From positions 372,001 to 436,000 of the forward strand of contig WACJ01000121.1 in the NCBI GenBank assembly GCA_008973525.1: 64,000 bases of DNA, read 5' to 3'. Origin of the DNA: Stenopsyche tienmushanensis (lineage: Eukaryota > Arthropoda > Insecta > Trichoptera > Stenopsychidae). The translations under genes were made by a program, and so were the position numbers. Positions 36,421-47,761 of the stretch are shown piece after piece; positions within the stretch are counted from its first letter, which is position 1, and each line of letters starts with the position of its first letter. The notes beneath the pieces are model-generated. The model had not been told where the DNA came from. It saw nothing but the letters and a program-made list of their open reading frames with translations, and did not search any database.

Positions 36421-37706
36421 GGTAAATAATATCTCTAAATAAAACATTCAATAAATATTCTAATATATTGAAGGTATTTTAACAGCAATTAAATTCTTAC
36501 GATTTATTTAATCAATGCTTTTAATTTTTTTAATGAATAAAAATATTCACTTTTTCAATGTGAAACAAATCTTTTATATTTTTTAATAAATGAATACAAA
36601 TTAAAAAGCATTTTTTTAACGCAAATATTTTTTTTTCGTCAATTATACAATAGCGCAATCATTTGTAAGCATGCTTGCCAACTTGCAAATATAAAATGAT
36701 AATTATAATATTTATGACTTTTAGGTTATAAATCCATTGATGATGTCCATGTCGTTTTTATTATATTTAAAAATATATTTATAATAATACTAAAATAAAA
36801 TTAAATACAAACGATAATTATGCAATATTAATGCCGTTATTATTATACGCTATTTTATAATATAGTTTCTTCGATTTTTAAATTAATTCAAATACATTGC
36901 TATAAGCTATTTTATTTAGAATATAATTTTATTATTATAACAAAATATTGTATTAATTTATAAATAAAACGAATATATTTTTTAATGTTATTTTACTGTT
37001 TCAAGATTTCCGATTGCAGAGCCACATATTTGATTTAATATTTCCATAGAAATAATATTTTCCCACCGAAAGAGGAAAATTTGTCATTTATATTCAGGGC
37101 TCGCTAAGGGCAAGTGTTCCTAATGGTGCAACATTTTATAAGTCGATATCGTTTCAATTTCAGATCGCGCCATTGAAACAGGATATCAAAATCTAGGGAT
37201 CAATATACCGTTTTTCAGCTGAAACAGCGAAGACGATTCATTGGAACGATGTCGTTGGACGTAAGCCGAATTCGACCTTTTATCGATCGACTTCCATCGG
37301 TGACACGCAACATTCTTCGTCTATTTGAAAGAAAGTGAAAGCCATCGACGAGGTTTTCCATTAAGAGTCCCAATTGGTTTCATGCTGTGACATGAATTTT
37401 CCAATAGGTTTTCCTAGGGGCAATAAACGACCGCTACACTTTCATTATTAATCAATATTGTATTCTTTCACGTATTGTGCAATTAATCAAGAATCTAAAA
37501 TAGCACAGAAACAATGCAATTTATCGAAATCTATATCTCCATTCTGGAGCTTAAATTAATATATATATTGAAGAATTTATTTCATATGAAAATATTAAAT
37601 GAACTATTCAAGTAAACCTAATTTGATGAACATCTCGAAAATCATACAATCTTATATTGAATTATGAAAAGAAATCGGATAATCACTTTATATGAATACA
37701 TCAAGG
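36421..37706. other. Intergenic space upstream of ash2
   Basis: This is extremely AT-rich up to about 37000, then moderately so. No open frame, repeat family or RNA gene is recognised. It ends at the hAT-type miniature element. Confidence 0.5.
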
Positions 37707-37714
37707 CTTCTAAG

Positions 37715-38237
37715 CAGAGATATAACAAGGATATGAAGCGTCCGTGGCAAGTACTTAACGTCCCTTCCTCCCCACTCTGGAAATCAAATTTATTTTGTAA
37801 AGTTAACTAATACTATTATAAATGCAATATATTAAATAATATTATTATAATGTATGTTTTAAAATATTATACAAAGATAGTCCCAAAAGTACCCGACCTA
37901 ACATATAGATAGTTGTTATTATTTAAAAAATACTATGATAGAAAAAGCCGCAAAAAACCCAAAAAACGTCTAATCGGTCCGCTTGTCGGATCGCTGATTT
38001 GACGAATGAGTGTCTCGCGATCTGATGCCTAACCTGAACACATCTACAGAACAATTACAAACACATATTATAAAAACAGACAGAGTTAATCAGTGTTGGT
38101 TCATTTAAAATAGAATGATCGAGTAAAATAAAAACCATGTGCAACTCTCGACTGAGTCGGTATTCTACGTTTTGCACCCCAAGCCCAGTTGCGCCCATGG
38201 CGGGCGCCTGATTTGCCACGCCCTTACTACGACCCTG
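37715..38237 (+). mobile_element. hAT-type miniature element family C, complete copy 1
   Basis: The left terminus is CAGAGATATAACAAGG and the right terminus is CCTTACTACGACCCTG, imperfect inverted repeats of the form CAGRG.CGTAACAAGGG. The 8-base flanks CTTCTAAG (37707-37714) and CTTCGAAG (38238-38245) match at seven positions, the duplication size made by hAT transposases. The interior shares CAAAAGTACCCGA, GGTCCGCTT, GACGAATGAGTGTCTCGCGATC and GTTGCGCCCATGGCGGGCG with the copy at 41334. The sequence right of it (TTTTCGGTTTTCGGTTCGG) resembles the termini of family D. It has no coding capacity. Confidence 0.8.
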
Positions 38238-38439
38238 CTTCGAAGCATTATTTTTTCGGTTTTCGGTTCGGCTCCAAATAATAAATATACACATTTTTTC
38301 AATTTTTTTATTTGAATCAAAAAAATATTTCAAAACATAACTTATAACATTTTATTCCTTCTTTTGTAAAAAGCATACTACATGATGATTCGTCAGTTGA
38401 CATATTATAATATTTTCCATTCCTGGTTTTACCGTAGTC

Positions 38440-39180
38440 ATGAATTTATAAAATAAAACTCAAATGTAGTAAATCCAAATCAAATTTACAAGCACATATA
38501 AAAATGTATTTCATTGCAAAGGAATTTTGTATGATGATTTAAACGATTTCAAAATTATCTTCCTCTACTTCTTTTGATTCCGCTTCTGCTTCTACTTCTG
38601 CTTCTGCTTCTACTTCTCCTTGTGCTCCTTGATCTTGATCTTCTCAATCTTGGTCCACGAGAATTCGTTCTTGTAGATCTTCTTCTTGAAGAAGCGCGAC
38701 GTTTCCTCATACGAGCTCGAAAATTTGGACAGTTTGGATTGTTACACATTTTGATGTGGCGACAAAGGATTCAAACAATTAAATAAAAAATCGAATCGAA
38801 TAATTATTCATTTGTTTTTATTATGAAATGAATATTAATTATTTAAATCAATTCAAATTGTGGCAATAAGACAACGTTTATATACCAGTACAAATAATTA
38901 AATAATAAACTAAAAACGACTATAACTTTAAATATAATAGTACAGGTGGCAACGACATTATTTGGGTAATTATTTCTACAAAGCTGATTTATTTTTTTAT
39001 TTTGTTGTTTTGACATTGTAAATAAACATAATGGCAGTCTACTGCGATGATGTTGTTGTCGACCTTTACAACAATTTTTGAAACCTGTAAATAAATATAA
39101 TATACATGTCGTTTGCCTGCAAGACTGAAAATATGCTATAGCCTCTGATAATAAATATATGTAGTTAAAATTGCAATTCG
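38440..39180 (-). repeat. Protamine-like gene duplication unit, copy 2
   Basis: This is the inverted partner of 20119-20640. It is longer by about 150 bases between the conserved TATTTATTTACAGGT and ATTATTTGTACTGGT blocks, and by 33 bases just before the start codon. The extra part contains a minus-strand short frame beginning MSKQQNKKINQL with a hydrophobic second half; it has no counterpart in copy 1, so its significance is unclear. Confidence 0.85.
38555..38749 (-). CDS. Small protamine-like Cys/Arg/Ser-rich protein, paralog 2
   Basis: A single-exon frame of 64 codons starts with the same 18 residues as paralog 1 (MCNNPNCPNFRARMRKRR) and ends KRSRGR. The RS run is four residues longer (RSRSRSRSRS). 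Two Cys near the N terminus could form cross-links, as in disulfide-bonded protamines. The rest is mostly Arg and Ser, consistent with DNA compaction and with phosphorylation of RS units. The leader differs from paralog 1 by an insertion of 33 bases ending just before the start codon, while the codons themselves are nearly unchanged. It lies upstream of ash2 on the same strand, but the two are separated by a miniature element and about 2 kb, so they are not one unit. The plus-strand frame across it is a Leu-rich shadow. Sperm chromatin function is inference from composition and size. Confidence 0.75.
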   Translation of the reverse strand: MCNNPNCPNFRARMRKRRASSRRRSTRTNSRGPRLRRSRSRSTRRSRSRSRSRSRSGIKRSRGR

Positions 39181-39239
39181 ACCGAAGCATTTTTCATATA
39201 TTCCAATCGTTCCCACGGAAATACAACCCAATAAAAACG

Positions 39240-39620
39240 ACACAATTTATGTGTTTGTTGTGTAGCGTGGGCGATTTATCATCTACGTACCATGCAATAG
39301 CGCTGTTAATCTGAGCAGATTTAATTCGCCAGATTAATAGCGCCATCTTCCGTCTCTCTTTAGACGCAATGTTTTATTTTAACAACGCCATCTTCTGTGG
39401 CGTTGTGAACACACTACGCCTGCAATACCGGCTGATCGCTTCTTGCGCGTGTATCGTTGCCGGTTGGGTGGTGACGCGCAGGAGGCAGAAATCGGAGAGT
39501 CGTCGGTTGGCCTTGGCTACGGGAGGACGTCCTTCTCGCAGCCAGATCTCTCCTTCTCTCGTGCTGAATGAAATGTTACCGTTCGTTAAGTTAAGTTCGA
39601 AGGCCTGTTATAAATTCAGT
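39240..39620. other. GC-richer patch with unassigned open frame
   Basis: An open frame of 98 codons (plus, 39369-39665) lies here, but the protein shows no familiar domain. On the minus strand the sequence repeats AGAAGATGGCGTT and GGAAGATGGCGCT about 50 bases apart. It may be a promoter with a first exon of an unseen gene or an old retroelement terminal repeat. No second copy occurs in the window. Confidence 0.25.
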
Positions 39621-41333
39621 ATAATTTTATTCAAAACCATCAAAAAATACTTAAAATGTGTTTGAAAAGATGCGCAGATGTTGAATGACGATTAATTTAT
39701 TGGATTTACTAAGCAGATAATTATAATATGATGGCCCAAAAAAGATTTTGCTTGAATGGTGGACATGTAAGCAATGGCAGCCGAAAATTTTAAGCATTAA
39801 TAACATTCAAAATTATTTTTATATTGAATTTAAAATGAAAAATATATTAAATTTTAAAATAAAAATACATCAAAAAGTCACATTATATTAATTAATAATT
39901 AAAAATAAAGCACTTCATTTAAAATATGTGCGTCTGTGGGAACGCTAGACAAATTTAAAAAATCCATAACTGAACACGATGCAGAATACAACGCCAAGTA
40001 TTTTTAGCGATCTCTCACATAAATTAGGTCAGTGATAGCTTTGCAAAATTAATGTGGTTCTAACGTATGGATGATATTTAGATTTATTTATGAATTATCC
40101 TAATGGTTCCTGGTTAATATACTCAGCACGTACTTTATATGCATTATACAAGTGTGTGGAAATATATAATCTAAAATTTAAAACTGTGCTATGAGCACAT
40201 CTTTTAATGCGCATTGACGATTTATTTGCTCATTCGTTCATTCTAGTAATAAAAATCGATCCGATTGTGACCTAAATTCAGATCATCGCAGGTCTCATGG
40301 CCACTCGCTGCTCCAAATGATGTCCGAATGATGCTGCTCCAAGTGAGTTCTTACACTTTTTGGATTGTAACAGATTTCTGATTGGTACTAATTGATTACG
40401 ATTAAATTTCACTATACAAAAAACAAACACGTTTTTGCCAATATTTGATCTGATGGACTTTGGTAAAAAAAATACACATTTAACGACTTTTATGATGAAC
40501 GTTTTGCTAATGTAATAATTCAAATGCCATAATGACTTCATAACAAACTTGCAAAATAATTTCTGTTTGAGTCACGATTCTAATGCGGTCCAAACAAAAA
40601 ATGATTTTGGTATTTTTTATCAGCATCATAAACAATCTCTCAATTTTCCGTTTGTCGGTTAAATCAATTCTTGCATAATAGGAATTATTTGCGTGATCCT
40701 TGAGTCAATTAATCGCGCTACGCAATTAAACAATATTCTTTGTGATTGCTCATAAACTTAAATGATCTCAATTGGTTAAATCAACTAAATAAATTATGAA
40801 AGACTGCATTTATGGCAATTCATAGAAGCTACAGCAATCATGATGTCATGGAAATATCGTTGAATTATTGTGCACTATTCAACGGCTTCCATGTTTCAAT
40901 TGAGGACGTTAAAGAGTTAATTGAAATTATTCCATGCTATTTTTCAGGCATCATATGTACAAATACTTTAATTTGAAAGCAGGGGCACTTTACTTTTCCT
41001 ACCATAATTATACTAGGAACAGCAATAAAACATAGGATTTCAGGCTGTAAATTGATGTTCGAAGATAATTTTGGGAACCTATCCATATCATACATTGCCT
41101 ACATCAAAAGAGTTGATGTCATCAACGTGGGAGGAACTGCAGGAAGATATTTTCAAATATTAATACTTCCGTTTGATCGTCTATATCCAGGTTTTCCCTG
41201 ATTTTCTGGATCTCAAAAGACAAAAACTGAGATTATTAATAAAGTCGCATAGGTCTGCCTATGATTGCTTAGGTTTGCATCAACTATTTAAATAGCATTT
41301 GATAATAACAATGATTACGCTAATCATAGATTC

Positions 41334-41945
41334 CAAAATCGTAACGAGGGTATGAAGCGCCCGTGACAAGTTTCTAACTTGCCCCCTCTCTCCTGGAAAT
41401 CTATTTTAAAATAATACACAAATATAGTTCCAAAAGTACTCGATCTAACGTATAGATGGTGGTTGTAGCTATATTTTGTAACTTAAAACAAAACAACTAG
41501 ATCAAATAAATTAATAAGATATATAAATATAAAGGTTTTATAGATGGAGAGAAGTCTAGACTCGCTTGCGACCTCATTTGGCGCGAGCCACTTATGTAAA
41601 TTAGCCTCTAAGGTGACTACCATGATCGTACAGATCATAGAAAGCCCCAGGTTTGCATTTATCATCGACGAAGTGACCACTACGGTATATGTGTCCAATC
41701 AGTCCGCTTTTCGGACCACTGACACGACGAATGAGCGCCTCGCGATCGGACGCAATACTCATGGAGGTGATGCAATGAACGCCAGGGTGTCCAAAGAAGA
41801 CTAATCGGGTGAATTATTTAAAAATTGAATTATAAAAAAAAATCATATGCAACTCTCGATCGGGTCGGTATTCTGCGTTTTGCGCCCCAAGTCCAGTTGC
41901 GCCCATGGCGGGCGCCTGCTTTGCCACGCCCTTGTTACGGCTCTG
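41334..41945 (+). mobile_element. hAT-type miniature element family C, copy 2
   Basis: The left end CAAAATCGTAACGAGGG and the right end CCCTTGTTACGGCTCTG form an inverted repeat. The 8-base flanks ATAGATTC and ATAGACTA agree at six positions. It shares ATGAAGCGCCCGTGACAAG, GACACGACGAATGAGCGCC and GTTGCGCCCATGGCGGGCG with copy 1 at 37715, but about 90 more bases are present in the middle. Short open frames inside on both strands do not resemble transposase. Confidence 0.75.
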
Positions 41946-44117
41946 ATAGACTATCTTGCATCTAAAATTCTTATTTAATCTTAACCATATGTGGAAGACA
42001 GATGGAAAACCATGATATTAAAAATTAATTCCTTAGAAAAGTCTCCTATGGAGATTGCCTATATTATGTACTAAATATAGTACAAAGCACTTAAAATAGA
42101 TTATTGAAAGATACATATTTATAAAGGATATCAACACTGATTCTGCGTAATATAACCTTCGAAGAATCATCCATATTTTTATCCCTTGTATGTATATTGA
42201 ATTTTTTCCAAGGCAAATTAATATTTCCCTTCTTATATCAAAAATGTGCTGTTTGTCTATAAGCTTTAATCTTTTGATAATCCTTTGATTCGCCAATATT
42301 ACCCTGATATCAAATATAGGGTTGTTTTATACAATATGGTATTTTTTAATTTTTATTTCAGTACTAGTCGCGACAATAAATGATATTTTGATATTCCATT
42401 AAAACCCGGGCAACCATTCACAGTCGGCATATTTCGAATATCCAAACTATGATACAGACGCTGTATCATCAATCATATTATTACATAATTTGATCTTATT
42501 CCAAAAGATAATCTTATAATATACATGTAAAAATGATCGGCTGTATTGAAAATATTTCTATGATTATTACAAAGAAAATCATTAGTGATTGATGAAATTT
42601 ATTCTCTATTAATTACTAATAATTTTTATCTTTATCCACCTAACCTTAAGTCTTAATATACGTCATGAATGTCGATCTTTTTGTCTAAATACATTTTTGG
42701 ATATTTTACCTCATCTGACTGTCAAAATTACATAATTGATTAAGCTAGCAGAAAGACATTTTTCCACTGTCAACTCAAAGGTGACATGCATAGACTTTAA
42801 TTCAAAACAAGATATGATGTCAGATTTTAGATGAATATAGATATTTCTATGCAAAATCTTCGTATCCTTATCCTTGAAGCTTCCAGTCTTGTTCTCTCGT
42901 AAGATAATAAATCTTGATTTAACTCCACTATGCCATACATTCCAAAATCCCTTGATTAATTAAGGATACCCAACTTACATGTGATTGCTTAATCCACTAA
43001 GCATTTATGTTCCTACAATCTGATTACTGTTAATTTGTATATTAAAAAAAAAATATCTAAAAGTAGAACTCTTTAGAGGGCATTTGCATGATCGAATATT
43101 ATACATGTAATTTTAATTCAATCGAAATGATTCACATAAATATGTATACGAAATTGAAAATGCTTTTCTTAAGCAATTTGTTGGTAATTGTAGGCATATT
43201 GATGATTGACTTTTCAAACAATAAATCAGCTTAGATAACTGAATTTATTCATAATTAGCAATAGAACCTATCGACGCTATTGATATGTATTTTTATTAAT
43301 TTAATTAAATAATTAATTTTCAGATTCTTGGGAGACTACTATCTTATAATGGGTGCAGCAGAGAAACTACCTTATTTTAAAAATAAATAACGCAAAATGT
43401 ATAGGAGATATTAGTCAAATTAATTTTTGGCATGTTACAGAGAGACATTTAAAGTTTTTATTTATATTGATATAAAAAGTAGTATCATTGAAGCTTTTAT
43501 ATTTTAATTTTTTTAGCTTATGATAAAAATTACTACATGAATTTTTCCTTAATTTAAAGGAAAATGCTATGCATAACATAGCTTTAAAAGACGTAAGATC
43601 ATCTGTAAATTGATAATAGTTATTTTTAAGAGTATATGTATATATTTTGATTTGTCATCGTGTATTTTTTTAAATATTCGTATTGTTCAATCAATCAATT
43701 TATAAAAAATACATTTTAGACCCATAGCATCATCTATTGTTGAAATGCTATTTGAGCTCACCACTTCTTTGCCGAAGAACTCTTCATTGGACAAGTTTTC
43801 TTTGATGTCATCAACTTGAAGTCAAGGTCTGTATGATCCTGCATGAGTTAGAAACTCGTCTTTAAGCATTTATATTATTATACTAGGTATAATCTCCTAT
43901 TTCATCTCCCTTTTGAACTTCAATGATAAAAATTAGCTTTCTATCCCACATACAATAAACATCATTAATAATCTCTTAAAATATCAATCCAAGTTAAGCG
44001 TAATATTTATAAGAGTCAATTGGATGTATTATACTTTAGTATTAAGTATAAAGTAGAAAAATATGATATTGATCATTTATAAAAAATGCTTTTTATTAAT
44101 AACTGTATTTTAATATA

Positions 44118-44443
44118 CAGTCAACCCTTCTATAGCATTCCCTTCAATTGATTTTTTTCTATAGCGTTTACGGCGGTCTTTTCATATCACTGTCCCTTCT
44201 ATACTGTATTCTGTGACAATTCATTGTATTTGATTCAATGCCCTATCGCGCATGCGCTTATTAGCAAACACGTACAGGATATTTAAAATATAAAAATGCG
44301 AATAATGTTTGGTTGGCTGATTTCCTTCAAACTTTAAAATAATTGAAAAAACCTAACCTCAAATTTTATATGGATGCATAACTTTCTATAGCGTGTTCTA
44401 CTATAGCGTAGTACTTATCTTAACGCTATAGAATGGTTGATTG
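44118..44443 (+). mobile_element. TA-flanked miniature element (pogo/Tigger-like termini)
   Basis: The left terminus is CAGTCAACCCTTCTATAGC and the right, reversed, is CAATCAACCATTCTATAGC, agreeing at 17 of 19 positions, with TA on each side (44116-44117 and 44444-44445). Subterminal CTATAGCGT words repeat near both ends. CAGT-type termini with TA target sites fit the pogo/Tigger branch of Tc1/mariner. The centre contains the palindrome GCGCATGCGC at 44248-44257. It has no coding capacity. Confidence 0.75.
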
Positions 44444-45419
44444 TACATGATTTTCTTAAAAAAACATAAAATATCACACATATAGAAAATCCATTATTTT
44501 GCCTAAGAAATGAGAACATGCTTATATTAAGACTTATGATTTATCTTGGTTATTGAAACAATTTTATCGAATATTTTCGTCGTTTGACCAATATGTTTTA
44601 CTACACATTTTTTAACCAGTTATTTATTGAAATTTTCAAAATATACAAAAAAAAATAGTTATAGGCTGGTAAAGTGTGGGGGGGTAAAAAAGGGCGTGTC
44701 CTGGTTGACATGATTCCAACACGTCTAGTCATCTGAAACAAAAAAGGTTGTTAATTAGTAAATAAGTCGTTATAGCCCCTACCTCAGAGAAAACAATGTT
44801 TTCTTCTTCATAAAATAGCGACTTTAAAAAAGTCATTTTTTTGCCTTCATTTTTTCAGTTTTTTTTTTTTAAATAGTTTTAAAAAAATTGAGACAAATCT
44901 GGTAGGCACAATAGAAGATTATATATAAAAGATTTGTACCAAATTTGAAGTAAATCGGTTTATTAGAACTTGAGATATCATGTCGACCGTCTTGAAAAAA
45001 GTAGTTTCGAGAAAAACGCATTTAAATATTTTATAATGGTGGAACACCATAATAAAATGCTGGCGCAAAATTTTAATAATCACTGATTAAATTATCAAAG
45101 GCTGACAGTTGAGGTACGAAGAAGTTAGTATGCAAATCTAGTGTACTAACTACCATTAATAGTCATCAATGCCATTTCGCATTGGCATTTGCAACCATGC
45201 AGAATCAAATCAACAGCGATCTTAATTTTGATAATTAATTGTAGGAAACAAGTTCTTTGCTAATAAGATTCAAATAAAAAAAATAGAAAAGAAAAATATT
45301 TTAGGCTTAATAACCATGATGCTTTATTTTCTTGATTTTTAAGTTTTTAGGATTTTTAATTTAACTCGTAGCTTTAGTTTTATGCAACTTAAGATAATAT
45401 GGAGACAATTAGGAGATCA

Positions 45420-45700
45420 TGGCCATGCACGGTATAGCATTAATCGTTAGCTACATCTAAACTCACCATCTCTTTGGGTAGAGCACGTGACATGAATATC
45501 AGCATGAACTCTCTCAAGCCGTCTTGCATTCAGGTACACATGGCAGTAAACAATTCAACAAATGGGTTTGAGTAATCGGAGGAAGGAGATTCAGGACATT
45601 CAATGGTCCATTATTATTTTTAAAAAATCAGTACGGAGTTTTAAGTGTGTTTGGAGTCATTATCTTGCTGGAATGTGCCATAATTTTTTAAGACCTGAAG
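45420..45700 (-). pseudogene. Tc1-like transposase C-terminal remnant
   Basis: On the minus strand QQDNDSKHT (45671-45645) corresponds to the second catalytic Asp motif of Tc1 transposases. About 30 codons on, across frame changes, SPSSDYSNPFVELF resembles the last catalytic motif SPDLNPIENLW with the key residue altered. Several stops interrupt it. It is immediately downstream (minus strand) of the mariner remnant. Confidence 0.6.
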
Positions 45701-45899
45701 GAAGTAAATAAGAAGAAAATAGAACCTTTGATAGATATTAGTTAAAGCGGAAAGAAATGTCATTTTTTTTGTTATTTGAAGAAAAAATTATTTTAATAAA
45801 AGTTGTACAATATTACTCAATTAAATAATTTCCATTGTTATTTATAATCGCCTTCCACAGATTAGGTAGCCTTTAGATGCCTCTTTCGTAAAATTCGGC

Positions 45900-46400
45900 A
45901 GGTTTTCCACTAAAGTAAGAATCCGAATGATTTTTCACTTGTTCCACAAAAGCGATTTTTTTTATCGCGAAGCGAATGTTCTAATGACTTGAAAAGATAA
46001 AAATCTGAAGGTGCAATATTAGAAAAATATGGTGGATATTGCAGCATTTCCAAATTCAGCTTTTTTATTTTGTTCTGCGTAATCCTTGCTGCATTAACAT
46101 GCTGTAATATTCTTCTTTGGTTGTTAACTAGCACTGATCGCTTTTTGAGCATTTCCGCTTTTAACCTATTTAATTGTGCACAGTACTCTTCTGTTTCAGT
46201 TTGGCCAGGTTTTAATAATTCGTAGTGAATTACGCTAAAAAAATCCCACCAAACACAAAGGAGGACCTTTTTCAAGGATACTGACGGTCGAGGGGTAGAA
46301 ACAGGTACATGATTTGAAGAAAGCCGCTGTTTTTCCTTCTCGAGCTGTTGTAGAAGACCCACTTCTCATCCCCAGTAACGATCCTTCTTAAAAATGGATC
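45900..46400 (-). pseudogene. Mariner transposase remnant, N-terminally truncated
   Basis: On the minus strand [19 protein letters not shown] (about 46395-46340) is the first catalytic Asp region. After a frame change the 150-codon frame 46362-45910 continues with TPRPSVSLKKVLLCVWWDFF, then LQHVNAARITQ where mariner has LQHDNARPH (catalytic Asp replaced by Val), then PYFSNIAPSDFYLFKSLEH (third motif, first Asp lost). The N-terminal DNA-binding half is missing. It is inactive. Confidence 0.85.
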
Positions 46401-46980
46401 GGTTTTATACCTGGACAACAGCGATGAACAAATTATGCGTTGTTCCAATGCCGTTGATGAAAACTTTCCCTGTATATGTTTTTACCCGAGTCTTTTACTA
46501 TCGACCAGGGAAAGCCTATGTAAATTATAAAGGGAAATTGCAATAGAATTTTATAATGTCTATTCGTTGCAAAATATATCGAAACACTCAATATATAGAA
46601 TAAATTATGTTTTTGCAATTTTAAATTATGACAAGAAAATTTAAAAAAAAGTCCATTATACACGCATTGTATAACAGAAGAAAGCAATTATATACAGGAT
46701 AATTGTTATGTTTTTATATAAAACAGGATAATATGCTTGGCATTTCCAAATTTATTATGTGTAGTGTTTATTTTAAATGTTGATATGATTAGTGTTTAAA
46801 TCATTTATCCCCAGAAAAGTCTCGGCGCGGTAGAAGAGAAATATGATAACTGTTTTTTCCTTCCGTTTTTCCCATTAATTTCTCGAAAATGATTGGCTAA
46901 AATATTGCGATGTGTACTGTGTAATATAAAATAAAATATGTTTGATACTAGTCTAGTGGTTGGTTGACACACACGCACAC

Positions 46981-47761
46981 AGGGCGGCGTAGCGCATGCG
47001 CGTAGCGTCTCTATGATGTATGTGATGGAGAAAGCGAGAGTATAAACGATTCTCCTTCTCTTTCCGATCAGGTGCCGCTTGGAGTTTCATTTTTCGTGAT
47101 GTTCAGGGAAATTTACCCTACTGCACCTGTACAAGTTTCATTTCAATTTTGAAAAGGATGGGTGTATCGCGTTTGCGAGTCATCCGGTTGCTTGAGTGTT
47201 AGGGTCCTGGGCGGTTGCGCAGTTATTGCGCAATTGCGCAATGGCGGTGTTATTGTTGTAGCGCAGGGGTTTCTTGCGGGCGTGGGCTTGGGTGGACGGT
47301 GGGCTTGCGGGCTGCAGGGCGCCCCACTCCGGCGCTCGCTGCGCGGCGCTCCGCACGCGGCCCGATCTGAGCGCCCGGATTAGATGGCGACAGTCTCCTC
47401 GCCGCCGTCGTCCGGTCTCGTCCTCTCCGCGCGGCTCCGCTCTCCGCTCTTCTGAAAAGCCTCGTAGACCCTCGCCGCTTCGGCTTCGCGATGCGGTCCA
47501 CGTGACACGCGATATCCTCGCTCGAATAATGCAAAGGCGGGCTTCATCGATTTGGCGCGAAAAAAGTTGTCAGGGTGGTGTTTGAGGGCGCGCGCACGCC
47601 GTATCGACCGGTGGGCGGAGGGCGGAGGACGGAGGGCGGAGGGCGCAGGGCGCAGTGGAGCTCGCGCGAGCGGGCCGGCCACACGGGCCACACGGGGCCT
47701 GAAGCGCCCAGCTCATGGGGCCTGAGGGCGCGGCGCGCGACGCGTGAATGTCCTCCGGGGA
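46981..47761 (+). promoter_or_regulatory. CpG-rich promoter and 5' leader of slowpoke
   Basis: GC and CpG content rise abruptly here against AT-rich surroundings, and the island continues through the slo coding exon. GCGCATGCGC at 46992-47001 matches the palindromic core bound by NRF-1/Erect wing-type factors; TTGCGCAATTGCGCAA lies near 47226-47241. GGCGGAGGGCGGAGGACGGAGGGCGGAG-type tandem units occupy 47614-47655. The transcription start was not resolved. Long open frames on both strands here are expected from high GC and are not taken as genes. Confidence 0.6.

Larger units (their letters stand above)
39666..46980. other. Gene-less stretch upstream of slowpoke
   Basis: No exon of a host gene is recognised. 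It holds a hAT-type miniature element (41334-41945), a TA-flanked miniature element (44118-44443), a stretch at 44995-45030 sharing a word with repeat family B, and Tc1 and mariner transposase remnants (45420-46400). The rest is AT-rich and unremarkable. Confidence 0.55.

Noticed and set aside
38574..38786. Leu-rich plus-strand frame
   Set aside because: The poly-Leu run is the reverse reading of the RS codons in protamine-like paralog 2.
40280..40420. Weak resemblance to 28550-28680 (GCTCCAAGTG and neighbouring words)
   Set aside because: The shared words are short and spaced unevenly. I could not extend an alignment by eye, so no repeat family is claimed.
41483..41804. Open frames on both strands
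   Set aside because: They fall within the hAT-type miniature element of family C and are not shared as frames by its other copies.
47250..47691. Several long open frames on both strands upstream of slo
   Set aside because: They overlap each other in different frames within a GC-rich, CpG-rich promoter where stops are rare. The proteins are low-complexity Arg/Pro/Ala and begin at arbitrary codons.
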